The notes under the pieces are model-generated. The model was not told where the DNA came from, searched no databases, and saw nothing but the letters and a program-made list of their open reading frames with translations. This document shows positions 33,594 through 45,151 of a stretch of DNA of 64,000 nt, one piece after another; position 1 is the stretch's first letter; each line of letters opens with the position of its first letter. This stretch comes from Coptis chinensis (Eukaryota; Streptophyta; Magnoliopsida; Ranunculales; Ranunculaceae): contig CM027377.1 of the NCBI GenBank assembly GCA_015680905.1, forward strand, positions 55,201,501 to 55,265,500. The letters run 5' to 3'. A program made the translations under genes and the position numbers.

Positions 33594-34982
33594 TCAGTGT
33601 TTGCTCTGCTTTCTCCTCCTCCGATCCGTTATAAATTCCTTCAACAATCCCTTCCCTATCATCCTCTGAATTAACCACCTCAATGCGTAACAGCCGTCCG
33701 TCTCATGGTTATGTATCTGATGGTATGCGCAATAGGGCTTGCCTTGCATCTCCACTGGTTTGGTTCGCGGCCCCTCGTACCCCTGCAAATTCTAAATTAG
33801 TGGCAATATCTCGCTTAGCGGCTTGTTCAACGGCACTTGTTCTACTTCGCGATAAGGTTTTCTCTCTCGGTTCTCCCTCCTAGCCTCTTCTCTGCCCCTT
33901 ACGGGCCGCAACGAATACCCTCGGTATCCGCTGCCTCTTCTATCAGATGACTCATATCGTCGACAGTCCTCGCCTCTATCCAATGATAACACTGCCTTCC
34001 CCGGCCTTTTCATCTCCTTTTGCATTGTGTCTTCATACCTAATATATTTCTCCACCCTCGGGTATAGATCCTGTAATGTCGCAATTTCATTCTTGGCTAC
34101 TGACTCGTGTACCCTCGTCCACGGACGTAATCCTCTCTCAAAAGCTATCACTGCAGTCCTTTCATCCAAGTTCTCCACTTTTGAGGTCTCTGCCTTGAAT
34201 CTACATAAGAAATCCCTCACCGACTCCGCGGATCTTTGTCTTACATTAAACAAGGCTGCGATGTCAACTACTCATTTCTTTTGGTGTATAAAGTGGTCTA
34301 TGAAGGCCTGCTCTAACTCCTGAAAGCTATTGATACTCTTAGATGATAACCGGTAATACCAGTCTGATGCTTTTCCTTTTAAGCCTGCAGGGAACATCAT
34401 GCATCTCAACCCATCATACCGCGGCGCCTGCCATAGCGGCATATGCTGCCGAAAATAGTGGATGTGGTCCGCTGGGTCCCCCATCCCATCATACCTCTCG
34501 AACCTAGGCTAGTTGAATCTCTTTGGCACCACGAACTTCCAGATTGCGTCCGCCAACAGGTTGCGGTTTAATCCTGCCACCACCTGGCTTGCCGCTCCTC
34601 CTACGCCCTTGGCCTGTTCCAAGTTATCTTTCAGATCGCTGGCAATCATTTCCCTCACTTGCTCCTTCGTGAGTCCAGCCACCGCCTGATCTGCCAAGTC
34701 CGACCTCCCTTCCTCCTCTCTCTCTGCCTCTGACGCCTCCCTCTCAGACTCCTCTATGGTCTCTTTCTCTCTCCTCAACCCTTCATTTTCTTCTCTCAAC
34801 CTTGCTATCTCCTCATGTAACAACCTAGTTTCCTCTGAATCTGACACTACTGTCTCCTCCCTGCCTCGCACTCCCCCTTCACTCCTTACTGACTCTATGT
34901 CCTCCTCGGTGACAGCTGCCTTTTTCGGTCGGCCCACGCCTCTTTTTACCTTCGTCGCCATTTCTCTACTTGTCTCTCTCAT
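33594..34982 (-). pseudogene. Tat gag, three internal stops
   Basis: A single frame runs from MRETSREMATKVKRG (34982) to RRRRKQSKH (33594) with in-frame stops at 34509 (TAG), 34272 (TGA) and 33792 (TAG). The N-terminus has an AT-hook-like KRGVGRPKKAAV, then a Glu/Arg-rich coiled coil. The gag core is DPADHIHYFRQHMPLWQA, FPAGLKGKASDWYYRL and TVAIAFERGLR-like VIAFERGLRPWT. The end has CAYHQIHNHETDGCYALR, a Cys/His knuckle. The product would form the particle. Confidence 0.9.
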
Positions 34983-35000
34983 TCCCCACAGATGGCGCCA
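34983..35000 (-). other. Tat primer-binding site
   Basis: Two bases inside the 5' LTR the - strand reads TGGCGCCATCTGTGGGGA. This is the non-Met type of primer site usual in non-chromovirus plant Ty3/gypsy elements. Confidence 0.8.
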
Positions 35001-35002
35001 AA

Positions 35003-35451
35003 TGTTGTAACCTCTTTTACCACCCTCTCACACTCCCTCTTTCTTTTCATGTAGTCCCCCTTCTTCTTTTCTTCTTTTCTTCTTTTCCTCTTTTCTTCTT
35101 TTTTTTATTCTTTCTCTTCACTCCACTATTCTCTTTATACCCTTTCTCCCCTCCTTGGTGGCCCTCCATCTCGGTCCATCGGTTGCCACGTGTAAGGTTT
35201 CCACACGTGCCCTAGGTTTTTCCCCCATGTTGTACCCTATGTCACGCGCGTATCACGCTTGTCTGACTCTAGGCTTACTCCCCCCTGATTCGCGGCCTTC
35301 CACTATCGTCTCTAAGCCCTCAGTGTTCATCCCCTTCCCCCTATATTCCTTTGGCCGCAACCCTGCTAAAATGCCTCCCATTCCATTGTCTATCTTATTT
35401 CCATGTCCATCTGCCGCCAGTCTCCCGGAAGACCTAATTTGGGTCGCTACA
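35003..35451 (-). repeat. Tat 5' LTR
   Basis: 449 bp, TGTTGTAACC to GGTCGCTACA, followed by the duplicated GAGAT (35452-35456). Confidence 0.9.
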
Positions 35452-35482
35452 GAGATCTTGGTTTAATTTGCATGCATTTTAG

Positions 35483-35726
35483 GACTTTGGGGTTGGACTA
35501 CTTGGATTTGTACTTGATCCATCTGCCAGTGAGATTGAAGCATGGGGAGATAATTTTTGCTTTTAAGTAGGAAGACCTTATACCATTTGATATAAGGACA
35601 ACTTGGGAGGCCATGGAGAAGTGTCAACGACTTGGCCTTGTCAAGTCTATTGGCGTTAGCAATTTCTCATCTAAGAAGCTCTCTGAACTTTTATCTAATG
35701 CTACCATTTCTCCTGCTGTAAATCAG
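35483..35726 (+). CDS. AKR exon 2, with in-frame TAG
   Basis: Follows the acceptor GCATTTTAG. Reads [19 protein letters not shown] (His117 catalytic), then TAG at 35568, then [19 protein letters not shown] and [18 protein letters not shown], ending AVNQ before GTTATT. Confidence 0.85.
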
Positions 35727-36042
35727 GTTATTAGTCAAGTTTACTGTTAGATCAGCTCAATAATATTCAATTTGTGGATTGCGCTGTGTACGCCGTGGTT
35801 TAGCGCAGAAATTTCTTCACTTCTATAGTTCTGTCTCAGATGTACCACAGAAATGCATAGCCACTGACTGACTATATATATGATTTATAATAAAAGAAAA
35901 ATATCTCATGGCAAACATATTTTGTGGCTGAAAAATTCTTTAAAAAAATCAAATATATAATAGTTGCTTTGAAAATAAAGAATAGTTTATTTGATTTTTG
36001 AAATAATTACTTTAAATTCAATTTCTGTGATGGTCATGGTAG

Positions 36043-36222
36043 GTGGAAATGCACCCTTATTGGCAACAGAAAGAACTGAGAGATTTTTGTGCAAAAAATG
36101 GTATCCATGTGAGTGCTTATTCTCCTTTGGGAGGAAAGGGTACAGTATGGAGATCCAACTTGTTATTTGACACCAAAGAAATTCAACAGATTGCTCATGC
36201 TAAAGGAAAGAGCACTGCCCAG
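36043..36222 (+). CDS. AKR exon 3
   Basis: VEMHPYWQQKELRDFCAKN and HVSAYSPLGGKGTVWRSN continue the barrel. The exon lies between the acceptor GGTAG and a donor GTAAAAA, ending KGKSTAQ. Confidence 0.9.
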
Positions 36223-36326
36223 GTAAAAAACGAGATTACATATTTACGTGTGAACTACTTAATGGCAAATAACACGTTTCTTAATGGCAAAATAATAAAA
36301 AATAAATAACTTCCTCCAATTTTCAG

Positions 36327-36557
36327 ATCATCTTGAGATGGGCTTTTGAGCAAGGGGTGAGCTTTGTGTCCAAAAGCTTCCATAAGGGAAGAATGAAAGA
36401 GAACATGGAAATTTTTGACTGGGAATTGAGTGAGGATGATTTGCAAATTATTAGTTGCCTCCCCCAAGGAAAGATTTTCACAGGTGAGTATCTGGTCTCA
36501 CCTCATGGGCAGTACAAAACCGTAGCGGAATTATGGGATTGTGAAATAATTAGCTAG
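36327..36557 (+). CDS. AKR exon 4 and stop
   Basis: IILRWAFEQGVSFVSKSFHK is the cofactor phosphate-binding part; EELWDGEI-like VAELWDCEIIS ends at TAG 36555-36557. A candidate AATAAA poly(A) signal lies at 36723. Confidence 0.9.
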   Translation: MILRWAFEQGVSFVSKSFHKGRMKENMEIFDWELSEDDLQIISCLPQGKIFTGEYLVSPHGQYKTVAELWDCEIIS

Positions 36558-37077
36558 ATATGCAATTTGACGCTCCCTTAAACATGAATAATTGCTGCAT
36601 GTCATTCCTCCGTGGAGATTTATGAATGTAATAATTTCAGAGATTCCTGTAGAACTCCAATGGTTTGTTTAACCATTCGACATGAAATGTGCCCAGGGCT
36701 TAAGATTATCATTTTCATTTTTAATAAAAATTGTCGGAAAATTTGACAATCCCATATTGCCTCTGTATTTCCTGGATGCAAACATTAAATTTGGGGAACC
36801 AAGAACTCCTGGTTATATATATCCATTGCCATGAAGATGATGCATAAAAAGGAGTCCATCTAAAGGACAAGCTCGTCTGTGGGACAATTATAGTTGCGCA
36901 TTCATTAATAAAGATGAAATGCCATATACACAAACAGTATCAAGCAAGATAAGATGAAGCTTTGCAGGTAGCACCAAGTCCTATAAATTATAGAGGAAGG
37001 GGGATAAAGGGAAATCTGACATATAAGGAGACATTGTTTAAGCTCATTCATACACAAAACGTTAAAAACTAGGAGCT
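36558..37077. other. Spacer between the converging AKR and TTL genes
   Basis: Holds the two 3' UTRs. No other coding sequence is supported. AATAAA at 36723-36728 could serve the AKR gene. Confidence 0.5.
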
Positions 37078-37532
37078 CTAGCTTCCACGATACGTAGAAA
37101 ATGAAAATGGCGAAAGCAGCAGTGGGACATGAAACTGTTCCGAGTTCTGAGATTCCTTGATCTCGAACACAATAGAGACATATGGGAAGAAGCAATCAGG
37201 CAAGTACTTCCCCGTGTTAAAGCTAATTCGGTACACACGCCAGAGTTTACATTGTCAACTATGCCCATCAGATGGGCACTTCGACCGTCAGTGTTTGTTA
37301 TGGAACCAAAATATCCAGCAACCTGAATCTGGCTCCCCAATAACCGGGCGTGGTTGCGCACCATTCCATATCTCTAACTGTACTTCAATACCAGCAGCTG
37401 GAGATCCACGAGAAACATCCAAGACATGGGCTGTGATTGGACGGTGGGTCCTAATAGACAATTAAGATGGTTTGGTTGTAGGAGCTTCAGAGGCAGCAGT
37501 CAAATGTGCACTAATTATATTCACACGATCTT
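37078..37532 (-). pseudogene. TTL: TTL last exon (HIU hydrolase domain) with stop and two frameshifts
   Basis: Acceptor TTTACTGTAG precedes 37532. The phase G|AA matches the upstream exon end. Catalytic features visible are the His of [18 protein letters not shown] and the terminal YRGS. The frame is interrupted as described for the gene. Confidence 0.85.
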
Positions 37533-37674
37533 CTACAGTAAAAAAAATTATGCAAATCAAGCTTTATAATCCCGTCAAACTTTCATGTATATGCACATGA
37601 AATGTAGAACTATTGATTGTCACTAAGCTCTCATTAACTCCACGAATTAGTACTTAATTGATCATGTTGGAATG

Positions 37675-37900
37675 TGTTAGTGGTGATGCTAGGAGAGCTG
37701 TTACATTGTTGTATAAGGAAAACCAAGAAGGAGATTGGAGAAGAGTGGAGGCTAGATTAATAGGGTTAGAGAGTTGTTTCTCTACACCTTAGTTCATATA
37801 TTTATACTTGACTTACGTGGGTGTCAAGCTACTCAAAACAGCAACTACTAATTATGTATCCACACTTATAGAAACGTGGGATACTTTACATACTTCAACA
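37675..37900 (-). repeat. 3' LTR of the non-autonomous element
   Basis: 226 bp from TGTTAGTGGTGATGCTAGG to ATACTTCAACA. It aligns along its length with 52234-52455 (for example TATTTATACTTGA and GTCAAGCTACTCAAAA). Confidence 0.9.
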
Positions 37901-37911
37901 CTCCCCCTCAA
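37901..37911 (-). other. Polypurine tract of the non-autonomous element
   Basis: The - strand reads TTGAGGGGGAG directly before the LTR, typical of copia-type elements. Confidence 0.7.
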
Positions 37912-38289
37912 GCTGTAATTATGCAAATTACAGCTTGGATTGCAAAAATAAACGATAAGAATACTGCTCCCCCTTTTGCATAGAACTGTTTTTAGTTGAG
38001 GAACTCAAACAACTGTTGAGACGTTCTGGAAAGTGAAACTGTCGGTGTAGGCAATGGCCAAACCTGAATACTGAAGTTGTACCACAGTCACAAACTGAAA
38101 CCATAACACCGGTTTGATGGCACGCTACTTGGTTGCTGGTCACTCCATTCGCTTGTCATAATAAATTACTAACAATAACAATGATTTGATGTGCGCTTCT
38201 TGGCTGCTACTATCAATATCACTGTTGAAGTCAACAAAATACTATTATGGGTACTCCCGAATCATCGAATATCAATCTGGTGCAGTTAT

Positions 38290-38505
38290 AACTTGATCAA
38301 GCACGAATACTGATGAGTGCAATTTAGGCATAACTGCTACCTGAATACTGATGAGTTCAGTTTAGGCATGACTGCTACCTGGAACATACGTGCAGTTTAG
38401 GCTTGACTGCTACCTGAAACATACGTTCAATTTAGGAGTGACTGCTACCTGAAATATACGTGCAGTTTAGGCGTGACTGCTACCTGAATACTGAAGAGTG
38501 CGGAA
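38290..38505 (+). repeat. Tandem repeat of about 38 bp, five to six copies
   Basis: The unit is approximately ATACGTGCAGTTTAGGC(T/G)TG followed by ACTGCTACCTGAA; the first copies have TGATGAG(T/C) in place of ACGTGCAG. It lies in the interior of the non-autonomous element near its 3' LTR. Confidence 0.8.
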
Positions 38506-38778
38506 TAGTGGGGATGTCATGCTGTTGAGATGCAAAGGGGGCGCACGGCCTTGGATATGCCTTGTCATGAAGTAAGTTCGCCAAGGCATGCTGGAATATG
38601 GAGAGATGAGTACTCTTCCTCATGTCTCCATGTTCTCTTTGCCTCATAAACTACTCAATTAATGTCCTCATATTTCCATATTCCCCCCTCAAGTTGGAAT
38701 ATACAAGTATGAGTTGGAACATACAAAGACTTGTCTATTCTGACTTGAACTTGAAACAGAGAAAACCAAATACCAAAC

Positions 38779-40251
38779 TGATAAATGGGAAAACGATTGT
38801 TTTACCTACAAATACAATTACGACAAGGTAAGTAAAACTAAAGCTTCTTTATGGTTGGTTATCAAAGTTTTCTACTCTCGATGCTATTGCAATATAGATG
38901 GAATAGAAGATTCGTTCCACTCCTAGTTCTTTAGAATTCTAAGTTAACTACGATTATCAGTCTTTCAAAGTTAATGAGAGTAACGACAGAAATATACTAC
39001 GATGGGAAACTACTACTCAATATGCGAATAACGAAATGACGGAATTCAAATACTAACTTGACAATAGAGAATGAATTAAGGGAATTCGATTCCACCTTGA
39101 TTCAACTTAATCAACTAACAAAGAAATGTCGTAATCCAATTTTCAATGCTTTCGCATAACAAACTGGTATTTCTAATCCCTAGTTATTCATGGCAATCTC
39201 TACCAAATAATAACTAGCATGTGAAGCAATCAAACCCATTCTAATGATGAACTAATTAATTTTTAGAATTGAATAGATTATCACGACGATTTCTCAACTA
39301 ATAAAATCAAGTTTTCATCAAGGCTTCCTTAAACCCCTCTAATGGAGGTTTTAGCCTTGAGTCATGGAACTATCATTTCTATATGAATTTAAGCAAGACA
39401 TGATATAAAGATTATAAATTTACTATATTGATCTAATCAAGAATTCAAAACTAAATTAACAACTAAGAAATGATTAATAACTAAATGATCGAAATTAGAT
39501 CTAAGTGATTTAATAATTAAAACTATATTATGAGTAACAAACTAACTTTATTGATCTAATGAAATAAAAGAGTATTGATTCAACAACTGAATTAAAAACA
39601 AGTAAATAAAATCTAATTAATGGAGTCTAACTAATTTATTTTCTAATCTAGGTCTAGATAATCAACTCAATCCTTAAGAGTTAAGTCTTGTGTCTTCAAA
39701 TGGAGGAGACTAGATCCACTTTTTCGTGCATGGGCTTAGGATCCATGTTTTAGGCCGAAAAATCGAGCCCAAAACCCAATTTATTCAGTCCAAAGAGGTT
39801 TTTTCAGTTAGATTTGACTTTAACAGACTTTTCATCCACTTTTGCTCCTCTGATTGGGTCAAGGTTTAGACCATTTGAAAGGTCTTTCCACGACGGTCGA
39901 TTTGACATAAAGTAGGCCCAATTCCAAGGTTTGAGTCAAAAGATACAGTCTTCGAAAGTTCTACTGACTTTTGTGCTTTGTTTCTGCCCACTTTGACTTT
40001 GATTATTTAGCTTTGACCGGGCTTTAAAAAGGTTTTTCTCTTTGAATATTGGCCTTTAATCACAGAACTTCTTAGCAACCAGCCCTTGCTCCTTTATCTC
40101 GCAAAAGTGACACATTTTTGTACATAATTGACTCCAATGCCTGAAATATATAAAAGCACGTAATCAGCATTAACTCTTATTTATTACTCGCATAATTGGT
40201 CTAAAAGTTTTATTGTTAAAGGGTTAAAACTACAGTTTTGGGCTCTTATCA
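38779..40251 (-). repeat. Athila 1 3' LTR (1473 bp)
   Basis: TGATAAATGGGAAAACGATT to GGGCTCTTATCA. It is very similar to 49530-51001, with scattered substitutions (roughly 92 percent by eye in the first 180 bp) and few indels. Confidence 0.92.
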
Positions 40252-42067
40252 AACCACCCCCAAACAGCATTTTGCTTGTCCTCAAGCAAATATGAGAAAT
40301 TAGAATAATTGACCAAAAATGGAGTTCTAACTAATCTCGTTTCGTCGAGTGCGATTGCATTGACCATATGCAACAAGGCCTTAAACCACTAGGAATTCCC
40401 TAGTGGACGAGTTATAGTCTCGTGAGAGTTTTCCAGTGAAGGTACTTACAAACTTCATCTATACTACAACGACTAAGAAATAAAACTATTATTTTCTTAT
40501 TTATGTCTCAATTATCTATACATCTCACTAGCAATGAATACAGAATAATCAAGTCGAAACCTAAGCTAATATATGCATAATAATCAATCATCTACGAATA
40601 AAGATATATACAATGAGTAATACTATGAAATGCACTAACATATCCGTTTCTGAAACTTTGGAATAGCGTCCTTAAGTAGATCCTCACATAAATGTCAAGA
40701 CAAAAACACTCGATTTTTCCGCTTAAGTTTCGCTACTCCATTATGCAGTGGGCACACTTTACCTTACAATCTCAATGACACACAAGGAAGTCGAAGTTGA
40801 TCAAACAAATATGCCACTTACTATCACACTAACCTAATCCTAATTGAGCTAGAGGTCTTTATTAGGTGTTACGGGGATTAGAAGATGGTTTAAGAAGGAA
40901 AGAAATAGATATTCAAAAAGGACAAGTCTAAGTTAATAGGGTGTTCATATTAAGTAACTAGAGAAACCCTTGTTCTTTTGCTTCTACACTTTGTTTCCAT
41001 CCTTAGCCTTTTTATTTTGGCTTTTTACTCATTTTATTCAATTTTTGGAGTTTTCATTTGTTTCTATTTTTATTTTTCTTTTATTTTCTTTGGATGGAAA
41101 CTTTTTTTCTTTTTCTTTGTTGAAGCAACAAACTAATTTTTGTTTACAGAGGTTTTTCTTTTCTCTTTTCTTCACTCATCCTATTCTCAGACTCATTCTA
41201 AAATGGGTAGGTTGATTTTTTATTTTGTTTTGTTATTATAAAAGGGTAAAGGATTTGCGGTTTATGAAAGGCTAAAGAATGGCTCAGAGGGACGACTAGC
41301 GGAAAATAATTCATAGGTTTGAATTTTTGGCTATATCGATCCAAAGAGGGCCTAAATTCTCGCGTAGGATATGGTATAATGATCAAGCAAGTGGTCGTGT
41401 GATTTCTCTATCCGGATTTTACTTCGCCCTTGTGTCATTTCTTAAATGTTTCACTCATATAAGGCTTTAGGCTATATTCTCACAGGATTATTTGTAGAAT
41501 AAGTACTCTAGCCTAGATTTCAAAAATTTACTGCCAAACAATCATAGATACTCATGCAATATATATATAGAAAGATGCATAGATTATTATCTACATATTA
41601 ACCTAAGTTTCTAAAAACTATTCTAATGCAAAAGCTACGTGAGACTTCTAGATTATTAAGAGCATAGAGAAAGAAAACAATACCAATATTCCTAAGTGTA
41701 TAGCATAAACTTTTTATTTATATTTTTGAATTTTTTAAATTTATTGAATTTTTACTAGAAAACAAGTGCTTATTGTACATATATATATCCTAACAGATAC
41801 CTTAATTACACGTGTTTCTATGTCACCCCCAAACACGAAGCATGCTTTGTCCTCAAAGTATTGAAATAAAAAGGGTAGAAAAATACCATAGAAACGCGTG
41901 AAATTTTGGAACATCTGCAAAACAAGGTTAAAACATACTAATATAGAAAAAGAAAAACAGATGCAACTCTATATGAGTTCCACCCGTTATGGGGTTAACA
42001 AGAATCAAATTGTTTGGGACATAGGTAGACACTAACTGAAACTAAAAAATTACCTTATCTCCCGCGT
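40252..42067. other. Athila 1 3' non-coding region
   Basis: Starts with the purine tract (- strand TTTGGGGGTGGTTT) at 40252-40264. The rest is AT-rich; open frames at 40970-41215 and 41198-41386 are T-rich artefacts. A second purine-tract-like block, ACCCCCAAACACGAAGCATG, stands at about 41824. The same layout occurs in Athila 2 (55547-57427). Confidence 0.6.
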
Positions 42068-42995
42068 TTAAGCATCATCCTTATCCTCATCCTCATCTTC
42101 TTCATAGGACCAAGGCTCTTTTGCGTCCTGCCACGCTATAATAACTTGCCAAGCCTTTCGCCGTGTGTCATCCACCCGTGCTAACCTGTCGAGTGTTACT
42201 CTGTCTGATGGGGTGTAAGGAGCAACCAAATGAGGTTGCACCTGCCATCCCGACAAAGTCATAACTCGAAATGAACGAACCATGCAATTGGTGGGTCTCA
42301 TGACTTTAACCCTTTTCCAATCCGTGAACTGGGTACATAATTCAGGTAAACAACCGCGCATGATGCGGCAAACCAAAGCAGGCATAAGAAGATACTTATG
42401 CCGCATGCTATGGGATATCTGAAGAGTAGCCACTAAAACTCTGGGAATGTCATATAGGCGACGTCCCTCAGCTAAAGCAAGGAAAACGTCACCAGCGGTA
42501 CTATTTGTAGAAGTAAACTGCCACTCCCCTAAAATATTCATCAAGATGAATAACATGGTGGTGCCTACATTCAGGGACATGCTACCAAGGGCTATGTTAT
42601 ATCGCCCTTGGTTCATTATATGAAACACCCCTCCCCCCATAATACTCGTGGAAATATGCATAGTCATAAAGGTATGCATTATCAGTCATATATCCCCACG
42701 TGTGTGTAGGATTAGGCAAAGGCAATCCCAAAACCAAAGCTACCAAATTCTTATTGAATTCCATTGTCGTGTCATTAATTGTAAGGGAAACTTTTTGTTC
42801 TCCATCATGGTTACAATAGAAATTAATATTATTGTAGAAATATGCAGTAAGCTTAGGTGAATACGAGTCGTCATCACTTACCAGTAGATGCTGCCATCCT
42901 AACTGCAAGATCCTGTCACGGAACCAACCTCCATAGGTCTCGCTTCCCAACAAGTCTTCGAAAGACTGCTCAGGTATGACTATAGGAGATGTCAT
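42068..42995 (-). pseudogene. Athila 1 second 3' ORF, frameshifted
   Basis: Start MTSPIVIPEQSFEDLLGSET (42995), then WFRDRILQLGWQHLLVSDD, DTTMEFNKNLVALVLGLPL, WGYMTDNAYLYDYAYFHEYY. A frameshift at about 42640 moves to YNIALGSMSLNVGTTMLFIL and KRVKVMRPTNCMV, ending in an acidic EDEDEDKDDA at 42068. The same protein is present at 57428-58348. It is an accessory protein of Athila elements that is not gag or pol; no function is established. Confidence 0.7.
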
Positions 42996-43074
42996 CACAA
43001 AACTACTCTCTAGAAAAGCTGCAAACGATCTTGGAACAACCCACAAAAAATCGGAATTTTTTGAGGCTACAGAG

Positions 43075-43205
43075 GTCAGGGCGCGGGTGGCACTCAAATT
43101 TAGCCTTGGCAGGGCGCGGGTCGCACTCAAGTGTAAATGGAGTAATAGGCATGTCAGCGCTAGGCGCGCTCATAATTTTTCTTGGGAGGGTGCGGGTCGC
43201 GCTCC
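43075..43205 (+). repeat. GC-rich hairpin motif, three copies (Athila 1, between the 3' ORFs)
   Basis: GGGCGCGGGTGGCACTC (about 43079), GGGCGCGGGTCGCACTC (about 43112) and GGGTGCGGGTCGCGCTC (about 43187). All are versions of GAGCGCG-GGT-CGCGCTC, whose arms are complementary. Confidence 0.75.
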
Positions 43206-43815
43206 GTGTGTTCTGAGTAGGGTGAAGTGAAAAATAAAAGGAAAAATTGGAGGTTTAAGGTGAGAGATGAAAGTGAGATGTGTTGGTTTTGTGTGGAGAA
43301 TGAAGGAAGTTTATATAAGGTTTTAGTTTCTAAAACGAATTAAGAAGTTGCCAAAAAAATTTAAGGCAATTGCCGAAAACAAAATATTTCCAAAACCTAA
43401 AATGGAAACAACCCATATTCCTTATTCCAAAACAAACCTAATATCTTTTAGGTTGAATTTAGAATAGAAACTTCCTAATTCATTGAAATTTCATCCTACC
43501 ACAATATCTAATCATAGCCATGCCAATCTCGGCAACATTCCCAACAATCATCGCAAAATTTCTGCTAAAATCGTAGATCATATAAAAACATGCTAAAAGA
43601 AATAATACCACCCCCAACAATTTGGGAAGGTGGGATTAACACAAAAATCATCGCATAATTTGAAAATAGCCACATTAAATTAAAATCGAAATTCAAATAA
43701 CGATTAACTATTGAAATCAAATTTAAACTACTGAATTCAACAACTTAACATCCGAACTAAATAAAAACAATAAAAATAATAAAAAAAAATATCAAAGCAA
43801 CAAATTCCTAAACAG

Positions 43816-44898
43816 CTAGCCACGAGATGAAGATGGCCCCTGAGATGAAGATGGGCCAAAGTCAGTCGTCCTTCTTCGACGACGCTCATGCCTCACAGAC
43901 GCCTCCTCAGAAGAAGAACCCCCCTGGGGTGGCAAGCGTTCTAGCATTTCTACTCGAAACTTTCGTTGTACTTCCATAAATGCTTTCATCTTTTCCCAAC
44001 GCTCATCCTCACGTTGGGCACGAGTCTCATAATTCTGATGTATGGTAGTCTATCGAGTCTGAAGATCTTCACAAATAGTATTAAGAAAACGCATGCCACG
44101 ATGAAGCACTGACTTGCGTTCTACATCAGAAGTACACTTCTCTAAGGCATCAGCATTAAAACATCCCATGTCCTCCTCCTTATCATCCGAACTAACAACC
44201 CTATCAGTCGGCAACCTCCAAGTCTTCTGGATACATTGCGTGTAAATACTTACATTTGAATGCGAGTTCAACATAATCCGATCAGATTTCAGAGTAACTC
44301 TCAAATTCATCATGATCTTTGTTATCAAAATAGGGAGAGGTGAAATACTCTTCCCAACTCCTCTAATCATATTTATCAAAAACTCGAGGATACAAAATTC
44401 ATACTTCCTCTCCAGGAGTATTTATAGAATGTGAAGACAATTTAAACTGATGTCACTGACTTTCTCGTTCCCGATGACGTTCCTACCAATCCACTGAGCT
44501 ACAGCCAGCTGGTTGGTTCGCAGGGATGACTGGCGAACACAATGCGAACTCACATTGTAGTTTCCCTCCAAAACCGTCTCTCTCATCAAAGGCTCGATCC
44601 CACCAATTTGGGATTCCTGCAATGTGGCTACTAGATTGCGTCCTTCCTCCATGCCAAAAATACGAGCCAACAAATTTCTATCAACTTCTCTCCTTATTTT
44701 ATTCACCTTCACAAAAAAATTATTACCATCCAACTCCCTCATCTTATAGAATTTTTGGACCAAATCGTCGTGATAAAAGTCATTTGTTGAATACTATAAC
44801 TTCGTCCAATCCCTACAAATCATCTCGTCACTGTAAAACGGTGCAAAGTGGTCGGCAGTAAAAACTTGTTCCAGCAAAATTCTTTGTCTTTGAGCCAT
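43816..44898 (-). pseudogene. Athila 1 first 3' ORF with in-frame stops
   Basis: Start MAQRQRILLEQVFTADHFAP (44898). One frame runs to SSSRG at 43816 with stops at about 44796, 44422 and 44050. Recognisable parts are FYKMRELDGNNFFVKVNKI, RNLLARIFGMEEGRNL and RTNQLAVAQWIGRNVIG; the end is Arg-rich (VRHERRRRTTD). It resembles the putative plant transposon protein family found 3' of pol in Athila elements; an envelope-like role was once proposed, but no membrane segment is visible here. Confidence 0.65.
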
Positions 44899-45118
44899 TG
44901 AAGTTTGGAGTTGATTTGTGGGTTTGAATAAGGTGGAGAATAGGTGTTGAACCAAACTCACTAAAAATTTGGGAGGTGGCGCGGTGGTGGTGGTGGTGGT
45001 TCAAATTATTTGGATTTTCTTTGTATTTTGGTGGGTTAAACTATTGGTAATGGTGGTGAAGATATTGTGGATAAGTTTTTAAGTGGGTTAAAACTTTTGC
45101 ATGGTGGTATTTAGGTTT

Positions 45119-45151
<33 letters not shown>

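Larger units (their letters stand above)
20309..35451 (-). mobile_element. Ty3/gypsy retrotransposon, Tat lineage, degenerate
   Basis: Complete structure in reverse orientation: 5' LTR 35003-35451, primer-binding site, gag, protease, reverse transcriptase, RNase H, a second (archaeal-type) RNase H, integrase, a long 3' region with an antisense ORF, polypurine tract and 3' LTR 20309-20736. The second RNase H before the integrase marks the Tat group. TSD GAGAT flanks it. Later insertions raise its length to 15.1 kb: two solo LTRs and one CACTA-like element. LTRs differ by many substitutions and by indels, so the insertion is not recent. All genes have stops. Confidence 0.9.
19895..36557 (+). 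pseudogene. Aldo-keto reductase, AKR4 type, with a 15-kb insertion in intron 1 and one nonsense codon
   Basis: Four exons (19895-20205, 35483-35726, 36043-36222, 36327-36557) join in frame into 322 codons including the stop, the normal length of plant AKR4 NADPH-dependent reductases. The start MTGIPDITLSSGCMIPVLG matches the family N-terminus. The catalytic tetrad is complete: Asp49 and Tyr54 (HLDTASFYQSE), Lys84 (VTSKLWCT) and His117 (LIHLPV, usually LIHWPV). The cofactor-binding end is present as SFVSKSFHKGRMKENMEIFDW. Codon 133 is TAG (35568-35570), where relatives have Lys or another residue before EDLIPFD. Family members reduce carbonyls, for example in chalcone or alkaloid pathways; the substrate cannot be read here. 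The single stop makes it a recent pseudogene, or a base error. Confidence 0.85.

Noticed and set aside
36905..37195. Open frames in the spacer after the AKR gene
   Set aside because: They are other frames of the TTL last exon and its 3' UTR.
42068..44898. An envelope gene in Athila 1
   Set aside because: Neither 3' ORF shows a signal peptide, fusion or membrane segment; I call them accessory ORFs only.
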